A stretch of DNA of 55,223 nt from Burkholderiales bacterium (GCA_025360385.1 JANYCG010000167.1:1-55223); one strand, 5' to 3'; shown: positions 1-9,027, counted from the first letter of the stretch. Notes: generated by a model from the letters alone, not told the origin. Numbers and translations are program-made.

Positions 1-2
1 TT

Positions 3-87
<85 letters not shown>

Positions 88-105
88 ATCTCAGGAAAGA
101 AAGAG

Positions 106-111
106 ATTGTA
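106..111 (-). promoter_or_regulatory. Probable -10 box of the tRNA-Leu promoter
   Basis: TACAAT lies on the minus strand 18 nt before the tRNA 5' end, the right distance for a sigma-70 -10 element with a short leader. No good -35 hexamer is seen 16-18 bp further upstream, so the call rests on the -10 match and position. The box is contiguous with a partial copy of the dispersed repeat. Confidence 0.4.
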
Positions 112-135
112 TCAAAAATAATAGCCAAACCAGCG
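111..135 (-). repeat. Partial copy of the dispersed repeat at the rnr/tRNA boundary
   Basis: The minus strand reads GGCTATTATTTTTGA here. Fourteen of these bases are identical in a row to the 3' half of the repeat copy near 6.57 kb. The 5' half is degenerate. It lies between the tRNA-Leu -10 box and the TTG proposed as the rnr start. Reading across it in the rnr frame gives KNNS, the same residues the 6.57-kb copy adds to the amidase C-terminus. Confidence 0.5.
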
Positions 136-137
136 GA

Positions 138-2441
138 TTGCTGGACGAAGTTGAAGGAAGCATCCAGGGCCATCGCGATGGCCACGGATTTGTCTCGCGG
201 GATGACGGCGGGCCGGACATTTATTTGCCGCCCAATGAAATGCGCGCCGTGTTGCACAAGGACCGCGTCAAGGCGCGCATTGTGCGCAGCGACCGCAAGG
301 GCCGCCCGGAAGGGCGTGTGGTAGAAATCATCGAGCGCCCGCCCCAGCCCATCATTGGGCGCCTCTTGCAAGAAAGCGGCGTCTGGCTGGTGGCCCCCGA
401 GGACAAGCGTTATGGCCAGGACGTCCTGATCCCCAAGGGTGGCACGGGCACCGCCAAACCGGGCCAGGTGGTGGTGGTCGAGCTGATCGAGCCGCCCGCC
501 TTGTTCGGCCAGCCGGTAGGCCGTGTCAAGGAGGTGCTGGGCGAGATCGACGACCCCGGCATGGAGATCGAAATCGCCGTGCGTAAATACAGCGTGCCGC
601 ATGAGTTTTCCGACGCCTGCATCGCGTTGGCGCGTACCCTGCCCGACAAAGTGCTGCCCGCAGACAAAAAACACCGCGTTGACTTGACCGACATCCCTCT
701 GGTCACCATCGACGGTGAAGACGCGCGGGATTTCGATGATGCGGTGTATTGCGAACCCGCCACCCAGGGGCGTGGCAAAACGGCCGTGAAAGGCTGGCGG
801 CTGTTGGTTGCCATCGCCGACGTGAGCCACTACGTGGACACCGGTTCCGCGATTGACGTGGACGCCTATGACCGCGCCACCAGCGTGTATTTTCCGCGCC
901 GGGTGATCCCCATGTTGCCCGAGAAACTGTCCAATGGTCTGTGCTCTCTGAACCCTCAGGTCGAGCGGCTGTGCATGGTGTGCGACATGTTCGTCACCGT
1001 CGAGGGCGAAGTATCGGCCTACCAGTTCTACCCGGCCGTGATGTTCAGCCACGCGCGGTTCACCTATACCGAGGTGGCTGCGATCCTGGCCAACACCAAA
1101 GGCGCCGAAGCGGCCAAACGCCAAGACCGCGTGCCGGATTTGCTGAACCTGCACGACGTGTACCGGGCGCTGCTGAAGTCACGCAACCAGCGCGGCGCGG
1201 TCGATTTTGAAACCGTCGAAACCCAGATCATTTGCGACGAAAGCGGTCGCATCGAAAAAATTGTCCCGCGTATCCGCAACGACGCCCACAAGCTGATCGA
1301 AGAGGCCATGCTGGCCGCCAACGTCTGCAGTGCAGATTTCATCCTGCAAAGCAAACACCCCGGCCTGTACCGCGTGCACGAAGGCCCGACGCCGGAGAAG
1401 CAGGAGGCCTTGAAGGCCTACCTCAAGGCCACCGGTGTGGGCCTGAGCATCAGCGACGACCCCAAGCCCGGTGAATTCCAGGCCATTGCGGCGGCGACCA
1501 AAGACCGACCCGATGCGGCGCAAATCCATTCCATGCTGCTGCGCTCCATGTCGCAGGCGATTTATTCACCCTTGAATGCCGGCCACTTTGGCCTGGCGTT
1601 TGACGCTTACACCCACTTCACCAGCCCGATCCGGCGTTACCCTGACTTGTTGGTGCACCGCGTGATCAAGGCGATTCTGGCCAAGAGCAAATACCAGTTG
1701 CCGGTATTGCCCACGCCCGGCGAGGCGCACGCCAAATTGCAGCGCCGGCTTGACAAGGGCCTGGCCTCGCGGGTCGCGCAACCCGGCCAGAAGCCCAAGA
1801 AAATCAGCGCCGATAACCTGGCCTGGCAAGCGGCCGGGCTGCATTGCAGCGCCAATGAGCGGCGTGCCGACGAGGCCAGCCGTGACGTTGAGGCCTGGCT
1901 CAAATGCAAATACATGCGTGAGCACCTGGGTGAAGAATACGGCGGGGTCGTCACCTCGGCCACCAGCTTTGGCATCTTTGTCACGCTGGACGCGATGTAC
2001 GTCGAGGGCCTGGTGCACATCACTGAATTGGGTGGCGAATATTTCCGCTTTGACGAGGCGCGTCAGGAGCTGCGCGGCGAACGCACGGGCGCCCGCTATG
2101 CCATTGGCACGCGGGTGCGGGTGCAAGTCAGTCGGGTCGATCTGGATGGCCGGAAAATCGACTTTCGGCTGGTGCGCGAGGGTGAAGAACTGCTCAATCG
2201 CGCGATGAAGGACAAAGGCGGCGGGCGCGATGCGCCTGATCGCGGCACAGGGACGGGCAGGGGGGATGGCAGGGGCGGCGGACGGAGTGCGCCAGAGGGT
2301 GCGCCCTTTAATGCATCAGTCCAACGCGCCGGACGAAAAATGTCCGAGCCATTGGCGCGGGCGTCAAAATCTGCTGGCCCGTCGGTGAAGGCACCAGGGA
2401 AAAACAAGGACAAAGGCCACAAATCCCGTCGGCGAACCTGA
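138..2441 (+). CDS. rnr: Ribonuclease R (3'-5' exoribonuclease)
   Basis: Processive 3'-5' exoribonuclease that degrades structured RNA, mRNA decay intermediates and defective rRNA or tRNA. An N-terminal cold-shock-like OB domain (GHRDGHGFV) leads the protein. The RNB catalytic domain follows, with the metal-binding acidic cluster DGEDARDFDDA near residues 192-202. An S1 domain lies at about 600-680, and the low-complexity Gly/Arg/Lys tail at about 690-767 probably contacts RNA. The start is uncertain. An upstream GTG at position 60 would overlap the tRNA, and residues before 138 come from a repeat. TTG at 138 gives 767 aa but has a weak RBS. The N-terminal helix-turn-helix of E. coli RNase R appears absent. 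Confidence 0.9.
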   Translation: MLDEVEGSIQGHRDGHGFVSRDDGGPDIYLPPNEMRAVLHKDRVKARIVRSDRKGRPEGRVVEIIERPPQPIIGRLLQESGVWLVAPEDKRYGQDVLIPKGGTGTAKPGQVVVVELIEPPALFGQPVGRVKEVLGEIDDPGMEIEIAVRKYSVPHEFSDACIALARTLPDKVLPADKKHRVDLTDIPLVTIDGEDARDFDDAVYCEPATQGRGKTAVKGWRLLVAIADVSHYVDTGSAIDVDAYDRATSVYFPRRVIPMLPEKLSNGLCSLNPQVERLCMVCDMFVTVEGEVSAYQFYPAVMFSHARFTYTEVAAILANTKGAEAAKRQDRVPDLLNLHDVYRALLKSRNQRGAVDFETVETQIICDESGRIEKIVPRIRNDAHKLIEEAMLAANVCSADFILQSKHPGLYRVHEGPTPEKQEALKAYLKATGVGLSISDDPKPGEFQAIAAATKDRPDAAQIHSMLLRSMSQAIYSPLNAGHFGLAFDAYTHFTSPIRRYPDLLVHRVIKAILAKSKYQLPVLPTPGEAHAKLQRRLDKGLASRVAQPGQKPKKISADNLAWQAAGLHCSANERRADEASRDVEAWLKCKYMREHLGEEYGGVVTSATSFGIFVTLDAMYVEGLVHITELGGEYFRFDEARQELRGERTGARYAIGTRVRVQVSRVDLDGRKIDFRLVREGEELLNRAMKDKGGGRDAPDRGTGTGRGDGRGGGRSAPEGAPFNASVQRAGRKMSEPLARASKSAGPSVKAPGKNKDKGHKSRRRT

Positions 2442-2603
2442 GGAAGCGCTGAACAAGTCCCCTACGGCGTGCGATCAGCCGGGCTCGGGCGGTCTGCTGC
2501 GTTGAATTTCTTGCCAATAGCGGGGCTATTGACTGCGAAATCCGCCTTGCATCCCATCCCGATCCGGCTACCGCACATCCGCCAGGACTTGTTCAGCGCT
2601 TCC
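2442..2603. mobile_element. MITE-like element with 19-bp perfect terminal inverted repeats
   Basis: GGAAGCGCTGAACAAGTCC at 2442-2460 is repeated exactly, inverted, at 2585-2603. The element is 162 bp, encodes nothing convincing, and has an internal perfect 7-bp palindrome (CAATAGC, loop GGG, GCTATTG) at 2515-2531. It begins at the base after the rnr stop codon. The ends look like those of IS5-group insertion sequences, which is an inference from memory. No clear target-site duplication is visible. Confidence 0.7.
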
Positions 2604-2718
2604 CTAACTTTCATGCGCGCTCCCACTGCACCCCTAGCGCCTTGGGCCGTAAAGCAGCGTGGCCCAGGTGCATCGGTGACATTCAGCGACACTCTTTCAT
2701 TTTTGGAGACCTATTGAC

Positions 2719-3474
2719 ATGACACAAAATTCAAAAATCGCCATCGTGACAGGCGCCGGCACGGGCGTTGGCAAAGCGGCTGCGCTGGCGCTGCTCAAGG
2801 ATGGTTATTGCGTGGCGCTGGCAGGGCGCCGCCCTGAGCCGCTGGCTGAGGTTATCGCGCTGAGCGGCGCGAATGACCGTGCCCTGGCCGTGCCGACCGA
2901 CGTGGCCAATCCTGATTCTGTCAGAGCCCTGTTCGACGCCACAGTGGCCAAGTTTGGCCGGGTTGATGTGGTGTTCAACAACGCCGGCGTCAACGCCCCC
3001 GGAATTCCGCTGGAGGATTTGACCTTTGAGCAATGGAGGAACGTGGTGGACATCAACCTGACCGGGGTGTTTTTGTGCATCCAGAATTCGTTTCGGGTGA
3101 TGAAGGCGCAAAGCCCGCAAGGTGGGCGCATCATCAACAACGGCAGCATTTCGGCCCATACACCACGGCCCAATTCGATTGCCTACACCTCCACCAAACA
3201 CGGCGTGCAGGGCTTGACCAAGACCGCCTCGCTGGACGGGCGCAAGTACGGTATTGCAGTCGGCCAGATCGACATTGGCAATGCCGCCACCGAGATGGCC
3301 GCGCGCATGGCCAAAGGCGTGATTCAAGCGAATGGCGAAATTGCCATCGAGCCCCTGATGGACGTGAACATTGTTGGGCAGTCGGTTTTGTACATGGCCA
3401 ACTTGCCGCTGTCGGCCAACGTGATGTTCCACACGGTCATGGCCACCAACATGCCGTTTGCCGGGCGCGGCTAG
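2719..3474 (+). CDS. Short-chain dehydrogenase/reductase (SDR)
   Basis: Classical NAD(P)-dependent SDR of 251 aa; the substrate is unknown. The Rossmann nucleotide-binding motif TGAGTGVG is at residues 11-18 and NNAG at about 87-90. The catalytic Ser143, Tyr156 and Lys160 sit in GSIS and YTSTK with family-typical spacing. The ATG follows GGAGAC at a good distance. It stands alone, separated from rnr by the MITE-like element and convergent with nnr. Nothing nearby fixes its pathway. Confidence 0.85.
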   Translation: MTQNSKIAIVTGAGTGVGKAAALALLKDGYCVALAGRRPEPLAEVIALSGANDRALAVPTDVANPDSVRALFDATVAKFGRVDVVFNNAGVNAPGIPLEDLTFEQWRNVVDINLTGVFLCIQNSFRVMKAQSPQGGRIINNGSISAHTPRPNSIAYTSTKHGVQGLTKTASLDGRKYGIAVGQIDIGNAATEMAARMAKGVIQANGEIAIEPLMDVNIVGQSVLYMANLPLSANVMFHTVMATNMPFAGRG

Positions 3475-3524
3475 GCTCATTCGACGGCAAACCCGCCGCA
3501 ACTAAGCCGTCAAGGGTAAAACAA

Positions 3525-3575
3525 GGCGTAAGTTCCCGTGGGATATGCATAGTTAGCTATATTACTTATAGTAAC
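3525..3575 (+). repeat. Dispersed repeat copy A (overlaps the nnr 3' end)
   Basis: It contains GTTCCCGTGGGATATGCAT, then AGTTAGCTATATTA and a TATAGTAA end, matching the family consensus along its length. It lies between the convergent SDR and nnr genes. Its last part runs into nnr, so the final two codons and the TAA stop of nnr lie inside the repeat. Confidence 0.75.
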
Positions 3576-5257
3576 TCGATCAAACGGCTGGCACTGAGTG
3601 TTTGCCTATTTTGCGGATTTTGCCTCTCGGCAAACTGCCAGGCGTCTGCACTGAACCCGTGCCAGTAAACGGCTTCACGCGCCGCGCTGAGCGCCGCCTG
3701 CTGGGCAGCTTGGGCAGTTGGCGCAGCGTTCTGCAACGGGGCCCAGTGGTTGGACAGCCGGGCGCCGATCATGCCCGCCAGCACGTCGCCCGTGCCGGCC
3801 GTGGCCAGCGCCGCATTGCCAGTTGGGTTGATGGTGGCAATGTGGCCGGACGCCGCAATCACGGTGCCGGAACCCTTGAGCGCGACGACACAATTGAAGC
3901 GATTCGCCAATTCCTGGGCAGCGGCAAGCCGGTTTTGCTGGACCACTTGCGTGCTCACATCCAGCAGGCGCGCCGCTTCAAGGGGGTGTGGCGTGAGGAT
4001 CGTCGGCCAATGGCGGCTTGCACGGGCGCGCAACAAAGCTTGGAGCTGGCTGTCAGTTGCAATTGAATTAATAGCGTCAGCGTCAATCACCACGGGGACT
4101 TTAGCGCTCAGTACCCGATGAAGGTGGTGCCAGACGACGGTGCCACCGCCACAACCGCAGACCAGGGTTTTGCCGGCCAGCTCAAGCGCGGCAATGGGCC
4201 TGAGCATCAGTTCCGGGTGGGCTGGGTCGAACGCCATCGCGCTGTCGTCCAGCAAGGCGACGAACACCCGGCCGGCGCCGAAGTGCAGCGCGCCGCTGGC
4301 CGCCAGCAGGGCCGCGCCCGTCATGCCGGTTGCGCCGCCAATCACCGCGACGTCCCCGAAGCTTCCTTTGTGCGAGGCATGGGCGCGGCGCGTCAGGGCG
4401 GGCGTTCCTGCGAGCCATGCGCTGGGCGCAGGCAAATTTGCCTCGGGCCAATTGGCGGTGTCACTTGGCGCCAGAACGGGCGCACGAATTTCCGCCTGAA
4501 TTGGTTCCGCGTTTGAGTCGAGCGTGTCCAGCCAGATATCGCCGCATGCGTCCCGCCCATGGGCCGTGAACAGGCCGGGTTTGAGGGTCAGCAAGCTGAG
4601 GGTGGCGCAGGCTCTGGCGCAGTGCAAGCCCTTTTGGCCGGTGTCTGCGTTAAGACCAGTGGGCACGTCCACCGCCAACACGAATCCAGGGCTGGTATTC
4701 ATCCGGCCAATCCACACCGCCATTTGACCGTGGATGGGGCGGGTGGCGGGCCACACAGTCAACGTCGAAGATGTCGGCGTCAATGCAATCGGGTTGGGCA
4801 TTGGGCCAACCCCCTGGCCCAGCCCCAGCAAGGCGTCTATGCACACGTCAAACACAAGGGGCGGATCACTGGCGAACGTGACGCCGGCGGCCCTGGCGCG
4901 ATGGCAGGACAAGAGGGCGTCCGGCGGCGCTGTGCGGGTGTCGCCAAGCCAGGTGACGACAGGGTTTTTGCCCCATTGCTTGAGGTAAATGGCGGCCTCC
5001 AAGCCATCGCCACCGTTGTTGCCCGCCCCGCAGGCGATCCAGACTGATTGGGCATGGGGACACAGGGCAAGCGCAAGACGGGCCACGGCCAAACCCGCAC
5101 GTTGCATCAAGGTGTGTGGCGGCAAGGCCTGCGCCCACTGGCGCTCCTGCAGGCGCGTGGCCTCTGTGTTGAACAGCGGGTGCCAAAGCCGGGCGGTCGG
5201 CGCGACACGATCGGGTGGTTCGCACCGTTGGTTTGTGAGGATCAGTTGAATGGCCAT
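3566..5257 (-). CDS. nnr: Bifunctional NAD(P)H-hydrate epimerase / ADP-dependent dehydratase
   Basis: Repairs hydrated NADH and NADPH: the N-terminal YjeF_N domain epimerises R- and S-NAD(P)HX and the C-terminal ribokinase-like domain dehydrates the S form. Protein of 563 aa. Epimerase motif GAGNNGGDG is at residues 77-85. The dehydratase domain starts near 290 (HKGSFGDVAVIGG) and carries VVIDADAIN, TPHPLEAARLL, ALKGSGTV and, near 485-496, the nucleotide-binding GTGDVLAGMIGA. It follows the dadA-like gene by 8 bp, so the two are probably cotranscribed. The last residues (LL) and stop are read from a dispersed repeat. Confidence 0.93.
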   Translation of the reverse strand: MAIQLILTNQRCEPPDRVAPTARLWHPLFNTEATRLQERQWAQALPPHTLMQRAGLAVARLALALCPHAQSVWIACGAGNNGGDGLEAAIYLKQWGKNPVVTWLGDTRTAPPDALLSCHRARAAGVTFASDPPLVFDVCIDALLGLGQGVGPMPNPIALTPTSSTLTVWPATRPIHGQMAVWIGRMNTSPGFVLAVDVPTGLNADTGQKGLHCARACATLSLLTLKPGLFTAHGRDACGDIWLDTLDSNAEPIQAEIRAPVLAPSDTANWPEANLPAPSAWLAGTPALTRRAHASHKGSFGDVAVIGGATGMTGAALLAASGALHFGAGRVFVALLDDSAMAFDPAHPELMLRPIAALELAGKTLVCGCGGGTVVWHHLHRVLSAKVPVVIDADAINSIATDSQLQALLRARASRHWPTILTPHPLEAARLLDVSTQVVQQNRLAAAQELANRFNCVVALKGSGTVIAASGHIATINPTGNAALATAGTGDVLAGMIGARLSNHWAPLQNAAPTAQAAQQAALSAAREAVYWHGFSADAWQFAERQNPQNRQTLSASRLIELL

Positions 5258-5265
5258 GAGGGCTT

Positions 5266-6516
5266 CTATCGGGGCGCGTGGGCGTCAAAACCCGTCAGAT
5301 CGATGCCTGGTTTCTTTTGGCCCATCAGGTCCGCCAACGCCCGCGCTGAGCCACAACTCAGGGCCCAGCCGCTGGAGCCGTGGCCCAGGTTGAGCCAGAG
5401 GCCTGGCACAGCGCTTTGGCCAATGAGGGGCGGGCGATGGCTGAGCATGGGCCGTGCGCCTTTCCAGATTTGCACTGCGCTGGATTGGGTGGCCGCACCT
5501 GGAAACCAGTCATGCAAGACCTTGTACAAGGTCTGGACTGACGAAGCGCGGTGCTGCGCGAGTGTGCCGCCAATTTCAGCGCTGCCGGCCACCCGAACCC
5601 GGTTGCCCAAACGGCTGATGGCCACTTTGAAACGCTCGTCCATGACGGCGCTGCGCGGCGCGTTGAGGGGTTCACGAATCGGGGCGCTCAAGGAGTAGCC
5701 GCAGACCGCCGTCATCGGCACCTGAATGCCCGTGGGGCGCAATAAATCAAGTGATGCCAGGCCGGCGCAAACAACCACTGCGTCAAAGGCTTGGATGGCT
5801 GCCTGCCCTTCAACCCTCAAGCTGGCAGCAGCGCTTGGTTCGAGCGGCGCAACCAGGGTTCCAAAGGAAAACTTCACCCCAAGGCGCTGGCATTCGTTCT
5901 TGAGCAACAAGGCAAACTGGCGGCAATTGCCGACTTCGTCCTGGGGCAGGCTCAAGGCGCCGGCAAACGGCGTGTCCGGGTTCAACGCGGGCTCCAGTGC
6001 ACGTGCCTGGGTTTCAGTCAGCTCGCTGAAAACGCTGCCGCTGTCACGCAGCAACTGCAAACCCGCCTGTGCCATTTTTCGCTCGTATTCAGAGCGAAAC
6101 AGCACCAGGTAGCCGTCGCTGCGGTCGTATTCGAGTTTCAAATCTGCCGTGACCTGGTGCAGGCGCTCGCGGCTGTAAAACGCGAGGCGCTGCAAGTGTG
6201 CGCGGTGGGCAAGGTAGGCTTCGGGCTGACAGGCCCGCAGCCAGCGCCAGATCCAGTGCAGGTCTGCCATCGACAAACTCAGCCCGAGCTTGACGGCGCT
6301 GTGACGGCCCAACATTTGCCGCAGTACTTTGCGTGGCATGCCGGGCGCGGCCCACGGCGTGACATAGCCCGGTGCGATCACACCGGCATTGGCAAAACTG
6401 GTTTCTTCGGCCGCAGCGCTGCGCCGCTCGAAGACCGTGACCTCGTGGCCGTCCACGGCCAATTCGTATGCCGTCGTGACGCCGATGATGCCCGCGCCGA
6501 TGACCGATATTTTCAT
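5266..6516 (-). CDS. D-amino-acid dehydrogenase-like FAD oxidoreductase
   Basis: A 416-aa protein of the DadA/DAO family, which oxidatively deaminates D-amino acids and passes electrons to the respiratory chain. The FAD-binding dinucleotide motif GAGIIG is at residues 7-12. Family motifs SFANAGVIAPGYVTPWAAPG and a C-terminal NLGHGSSGWALSCGSA (FAD-contacting) are present, and the length is normal. It sits between a downstream nnr and an upstream amidase, all leftward. Whether it is the catabolic D-alanine enzyme or a paralogue for another amino acid cannot be told from sequence. Confidence 0.85.
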   Translation of the reverse strand: MKISVIGAGIIGVTTAYELAVDGHEVTVFERRSAAAEETSFANAGVIAPGYVTPWAAPGMPRKVLRQMLGRHSAVKLGLSLSMADLHWIWRWLRACQPEAYLAHRAHLQRLAFYSRERLHQVTADLKLEYDRSDGYLVLFRSEYERKMAQAGLQLLRDSGSVFSELTETQARALEPALNPDTPFAGALSLPQDEVGNCRQFALLLKNECQRLGVKFSFGTLVAPLEPSAAASLRVEGQAAIQAFDAVVVCAGLASLDLLRPTGIQVPMTAVCGYSLSAPIREPLNAPRSAVMDERFKVAISRLGNRVRVAGSAEIGGTLAQHRASSVQTLYKVLHDWFPGAATQSSAVQIWKGARPMLSHRPPLIGQSAVPGLWLNLGHGSSGWALSCGSARALADLMGQKKPGIDLTGFDAHAPR

Positions 6517-6542
6517 GAAATCTCACGTTTATAAAATCTAAA

Positions 6543-6599
6543 ATCGCCAAATGTCCCTATGGAATGGGCATAGTTAGCTATTATTTTTGAAGTATATGG
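6543..6599 (+). repeat. Dispersed repeat copy B (overlaps the amidase 3' end)
   Basis: One of the best-preserved copies: a GCCAAATG lead, GTCCCTATGGAATGGGCA, TAGTTAGCTATTATTT, then a TGAAGTATATGG end. The amidase gene on the opposite strand terminates inside it: its final SIYFKNNS and TAA stop are read from the repeat in antisense. Confidence 0.85.
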
Positions 6600-7959
6600 A
6601 AAGCTGATTTTCAATTTGCTGCGCAATGTTGAGTACGGCATGGTCCTGCATCGCCACCGACCAAACCATCAACCCCACCGGTAGATCGCCAGGGGCGTGG
6701 CAGGGAATCGACAAGGCGCAGCCATCCAGCATGTTGACGACGCTGGTGTTGCGCAGCAGTTGGGCGTTGATTTTGAAAAACACGCTGTCACGTTCTGGGC
6801 CGGGGGCGACATCGGCAATCGGCGGGGCGACGATGGGTACGGTTGGTGACAAAACCGCATCAAAATCTTGTAGCGCTGCCTCCATTTTGACGATCCAGTT
6901 GCGCCGCGCTGCCAGCAGCTCGATGTAGTCGCGGGCACTTGCCTTGGCGCCCAATTGAATTCGCGCCAACACGCGCGGGTCGTATTGGTCCGCGTGGGTT
7001 TGCAGCAGTTTGAAGTGCCACGCATGGCTCTCAATGGGGGAAAAGCCGCCAATCGCGTTGATGGCAGGCAAGTCGTCGAGTTCTGGCAAGCTGATGTCCG
7101 CAATGGACGCGCCTGACTGGCGCAGGACGTCCAGGCTGTGTTGCCAGGCCCTTGCAACGCCGCTGTCCAGCCCGTCTTGCATCAAAGGCCTGGCCACCGC
7201 CAAGCGATACGCGCGCAGGGGGGACGGGCTGCGTATGACCCGTTGCCCAGACAGGATTTCATGCGCCAGCATGGCATCACGCACCGAGCGCGTCAGGGCG
7301 CAGACGGTGTCCATGGAGGTGGACAACGGCAACGCGCCATCGGTGGGCACCAGGCGGGCGGTGCTCTTGAAACCGACGATGCCGTTCAGAGCCGCTGGAA
7401 TGCGGATGGATCCACCAGTGTCTGACCCAAGGCCGATAAATGCGGCGCCGGTGGCGACTGAAACAGCCGCACCAGACGACGACCCGCCAGGAATGCGTGC
7501 AAGGGTTTGATCTGCCGCGTTGACGGGTGTGCCGAAGTGCGGGTTCACGCCCACCCCGGAAAACGCAAATTCCACCATGTTGGTGCGGGCCATCACGATG
7601 GCGCCGGCCGCCTTGAGCCGGGCAATCGCCGGGCCATCGTGGAGCGCGGGCGCGGCCTGGGCGAGCACGACGGATCCCGCCGCAGTGGTTTGGCCTTGCA
7701 GGTCAAACAGGTCTTTGCTGGATATTGCAAGACCCGCCAGCGGTAGCGCTTCGATGCCAGGCCTGGCGGCGCATGCCAACGCATGCTCAAAGTCGGTTTT
7801 GAGAAATACGTGCCGGCAGCTTGGCGACTGGGCGATTTGAATTGATTCCTGCATTTGCGCGCGCGCGCTGGATTGGCCAAGACGCAGGCGGTTACGGGTC
7901 TCCGTCAGATCAGGGCGGCGCCGCTGCGCCGGGTTCAAAATCAAGGGCGTATTGGTCAT
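6574..7959 (-). CDS. Amidase-signature family hydrolase
   Basis: 461-aa amidase-signature enzyme, hydrolysing an amide bond with a Ser-cisSer-Lys triad. The triad is readable: Lys82 in AISSKDLFD, Ser160 in the GGSSSG loop and Ser184 in DTGGSIR, with normal family spacing. The fold resembles GatA, but no gatB or gatC is adjacent, so a catabolic amidase or biuret/allophanate-type enzyme is more likely. Substrate unknown. It is divergent from rpsB and heads a leftward group with the dadA-like and nnr genes. Its last eight codons and stop come from repeat copy B. Confidence 0.85.
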   Translation of the reverse strand: MTNTPLILNPAQRRRPDLTETRNRLRLGQSSARAQMQESIQIAQSPSCRHVFLKTDFEHALACAARPGIEALPLAGLAISSKDLFDLQGQTTAAGSVVLAQAAPALHDGPAIARLKAAGAIVMARTNMVEFAFSGVGVNPHFGTPVNAADQTLARIPGGSSSGAAVSVATGAAFIGLGSDTGGSIRIPAALNGIVGFKSTARLVPTDGALPLSTSMDTVCALTRSVRDAMLAHEILSGQRVIRSPSPLRAYRLAVARPLMQDGLDSGVARAWQHSLDVLRQSGASIADISLPELDDLPAINAIGGFSPIESHAWHFKLLQTHADQYDPRVLARIQLGAKASARDYIELLAARRNWIVKMEAALQDFDAVLSPTVPIVAPPIADVAPGPERDSVFFKINAQLLRNTSVVNMLDGCALSIPCHAPGDLPVGLMVWSVAMQDHAVLNIAQQIENQLSIYFKNNS

Positions 7960-8271
7960 TTGAAAATGGTTCTGTGGTACACTCTTTGGGTTTTGCTGGC
8001 TATCTGAATTGGTGAATGAAAAGGGTGTTTACACGGGTGCTAAACCGGGAGCTAGACCGGGAGCTAGACCGGGAGCTAAACCGGATGTTAGTCCGCCCTG
8101 CTCAAACGCTCCAAAAAAAACGCCCTAAAGCTGCCAGCAGAATATACCAACCGCAAACCAGTCTCATCAAGGTGTTGGCGGCGCTCTGAACTGAATCAAA
8201 ATTCCTATTTTGGTTCAAGGCGCACCGTCGATAGCGGACTGGATTTTAGACTCAACCTTTTGGAGTATCAC
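7960..8271 (+). other. Intergenic region and leader between the amidase gene and rpsB
   Basis: This 312-bp gap between divergent genes must hold the promoters of both the amidase group and the large rpsB operon. A TGG-TACACT extended -10-like sequence lies at 7975-7983, without a clear -35. It also holds a 12-bp tandem repeat (8039-8086) and an A-rich stretch near 8110-8120. In E. coli S2 represses its own operon by binding the rpsB leader. I cannot identify the equivalent structure here. Confidence 0.5.
8039..8086 (+). repeat. 12-bp tandem repeat, four units, in the rpsB leader
   Basis: Four consecutive units of GCTARACCGGGA (R is A or G; the last unit ends in T) run from 8039 to 8086, followed by a decayed fifth unit. 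They contain CTAG and CCGG, unusual in this otherwise non-repetitive stretch, and lie about 185 bp upstream of the rpsB start. Confidence 0.85.
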
Positions 8272-9027
8272 ATGTCAGTTACCATGCGCGAAATGCTGGA
8301 AGCCGGTGTCCATTTTGGCCACCAAACCCGCTTCTGGAACCCCAAGATGGCCCCGTATATTTTCGGCCATCGGAACAAAATCCACATCATCAACCTGGAA
8401 AAATCGCTGCCGATGTTCCAGGTAGCTTCCAAATTTGTGAAGCAGCTCACCGCCCGTCGCGGCACAGTGCTGATGGTCGGAACTAAACGCCAGGCCCGTG
8501 AAACCGTGGCCCAAGAAGCCCGCCGCGCCGGCGTGCCTTTTGTCGATCAGCGCTGGCTTGGCGGCATGTTGACCAACTTTAAAACGGTCAAGACCTCGAT
8601 CAAGCGCCTGAAAGAAATGAAAATCCAGCAAGAGGCCGGGCTGGACGCCATGAGCAAGAAAGAGCAGCTCATGTTTGCCCGTGAAATTGCCAAGCTGGAA
8701 AAAGACATTGGTGGCATTCAGGACATGGCTGCCTTGCCGGATGCGATTTTTGTAATTGACGTGGGTTACCACAAGATCGCCATCGCCGAAGCCAAGAAGC
8801 TGGGTATTCCGCTCATCGGCGTGGTGGATTCCAACCATTCCCCAGAAGGCATTGATTACGTGATTCCGGGCAATGATGACTCCTCCAAGGCCGTGACGCT
8901 GTACGCGCGCGGTATTGCCGACGCCATTCTGGAAGGCCGCGCCAACGCCGTTGATGACGTGGTCAAGGCGGTTGTGGCCCACGAGGCTGGCGACGAGTTT
9001 GTTGAAGTCAGCGAAGCCGCTGCCTGA
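8272..9027 (+). CDS. rpsB: 30S ribosomal protein S2
   Basis: Small-subunit protein S2, which binds late near the S1 site on the back of the 30S head. The 251-aa sequence shows family motifs [22 protein letters not shown], the helical insertion, and the C-terminal [26 protein letters not shown] (shown in part by position 180-205). The ATG at 8272 is preceded at 6 nt by GGAG. An in-frame TTG 12 bp upstream lies on that RBS and is rejected. First gene of a long operon; a terminator-like hairpin separates it from tsf. Confidence 0.97.
   Translation: MSVTMREMLEAGVHFGHQTRFWNPKMAPYIFGHRNKIHIINLEKSLPMFQVASKFVKQLTARRGTVLMVGTKRQARETVAQEARRAGVPFVDQRWLGGMLTNFKTVKTSIKRLKEMKIQQEAGLDAMSKKEQLMFAREIAKLEKDIGGIQDMAALPDAIFVIDVGYHKIAIAEAKKLGIPLIGVVDSNHSPEGIDYVIPGNDDSSKAVTLYARGIADAILEGRANAVDDVVKAVVAHEAGDEFVEVSEAAA

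Noticed and set aside
2469-2717. Small open frame of 82 codons after rnr
   Set aside because: It lies mostly in the MITE-like element and has no RBS or recognisable protein features.
4050-4100. Reverse repeat-like sequence inside nnr (GTCCCCGTGG and GCTATTAATTC)
   Set aside because: It encodes the conserved VVIDADAIN motif of the dehydratase domain, so similarity is explained by protein constraint.
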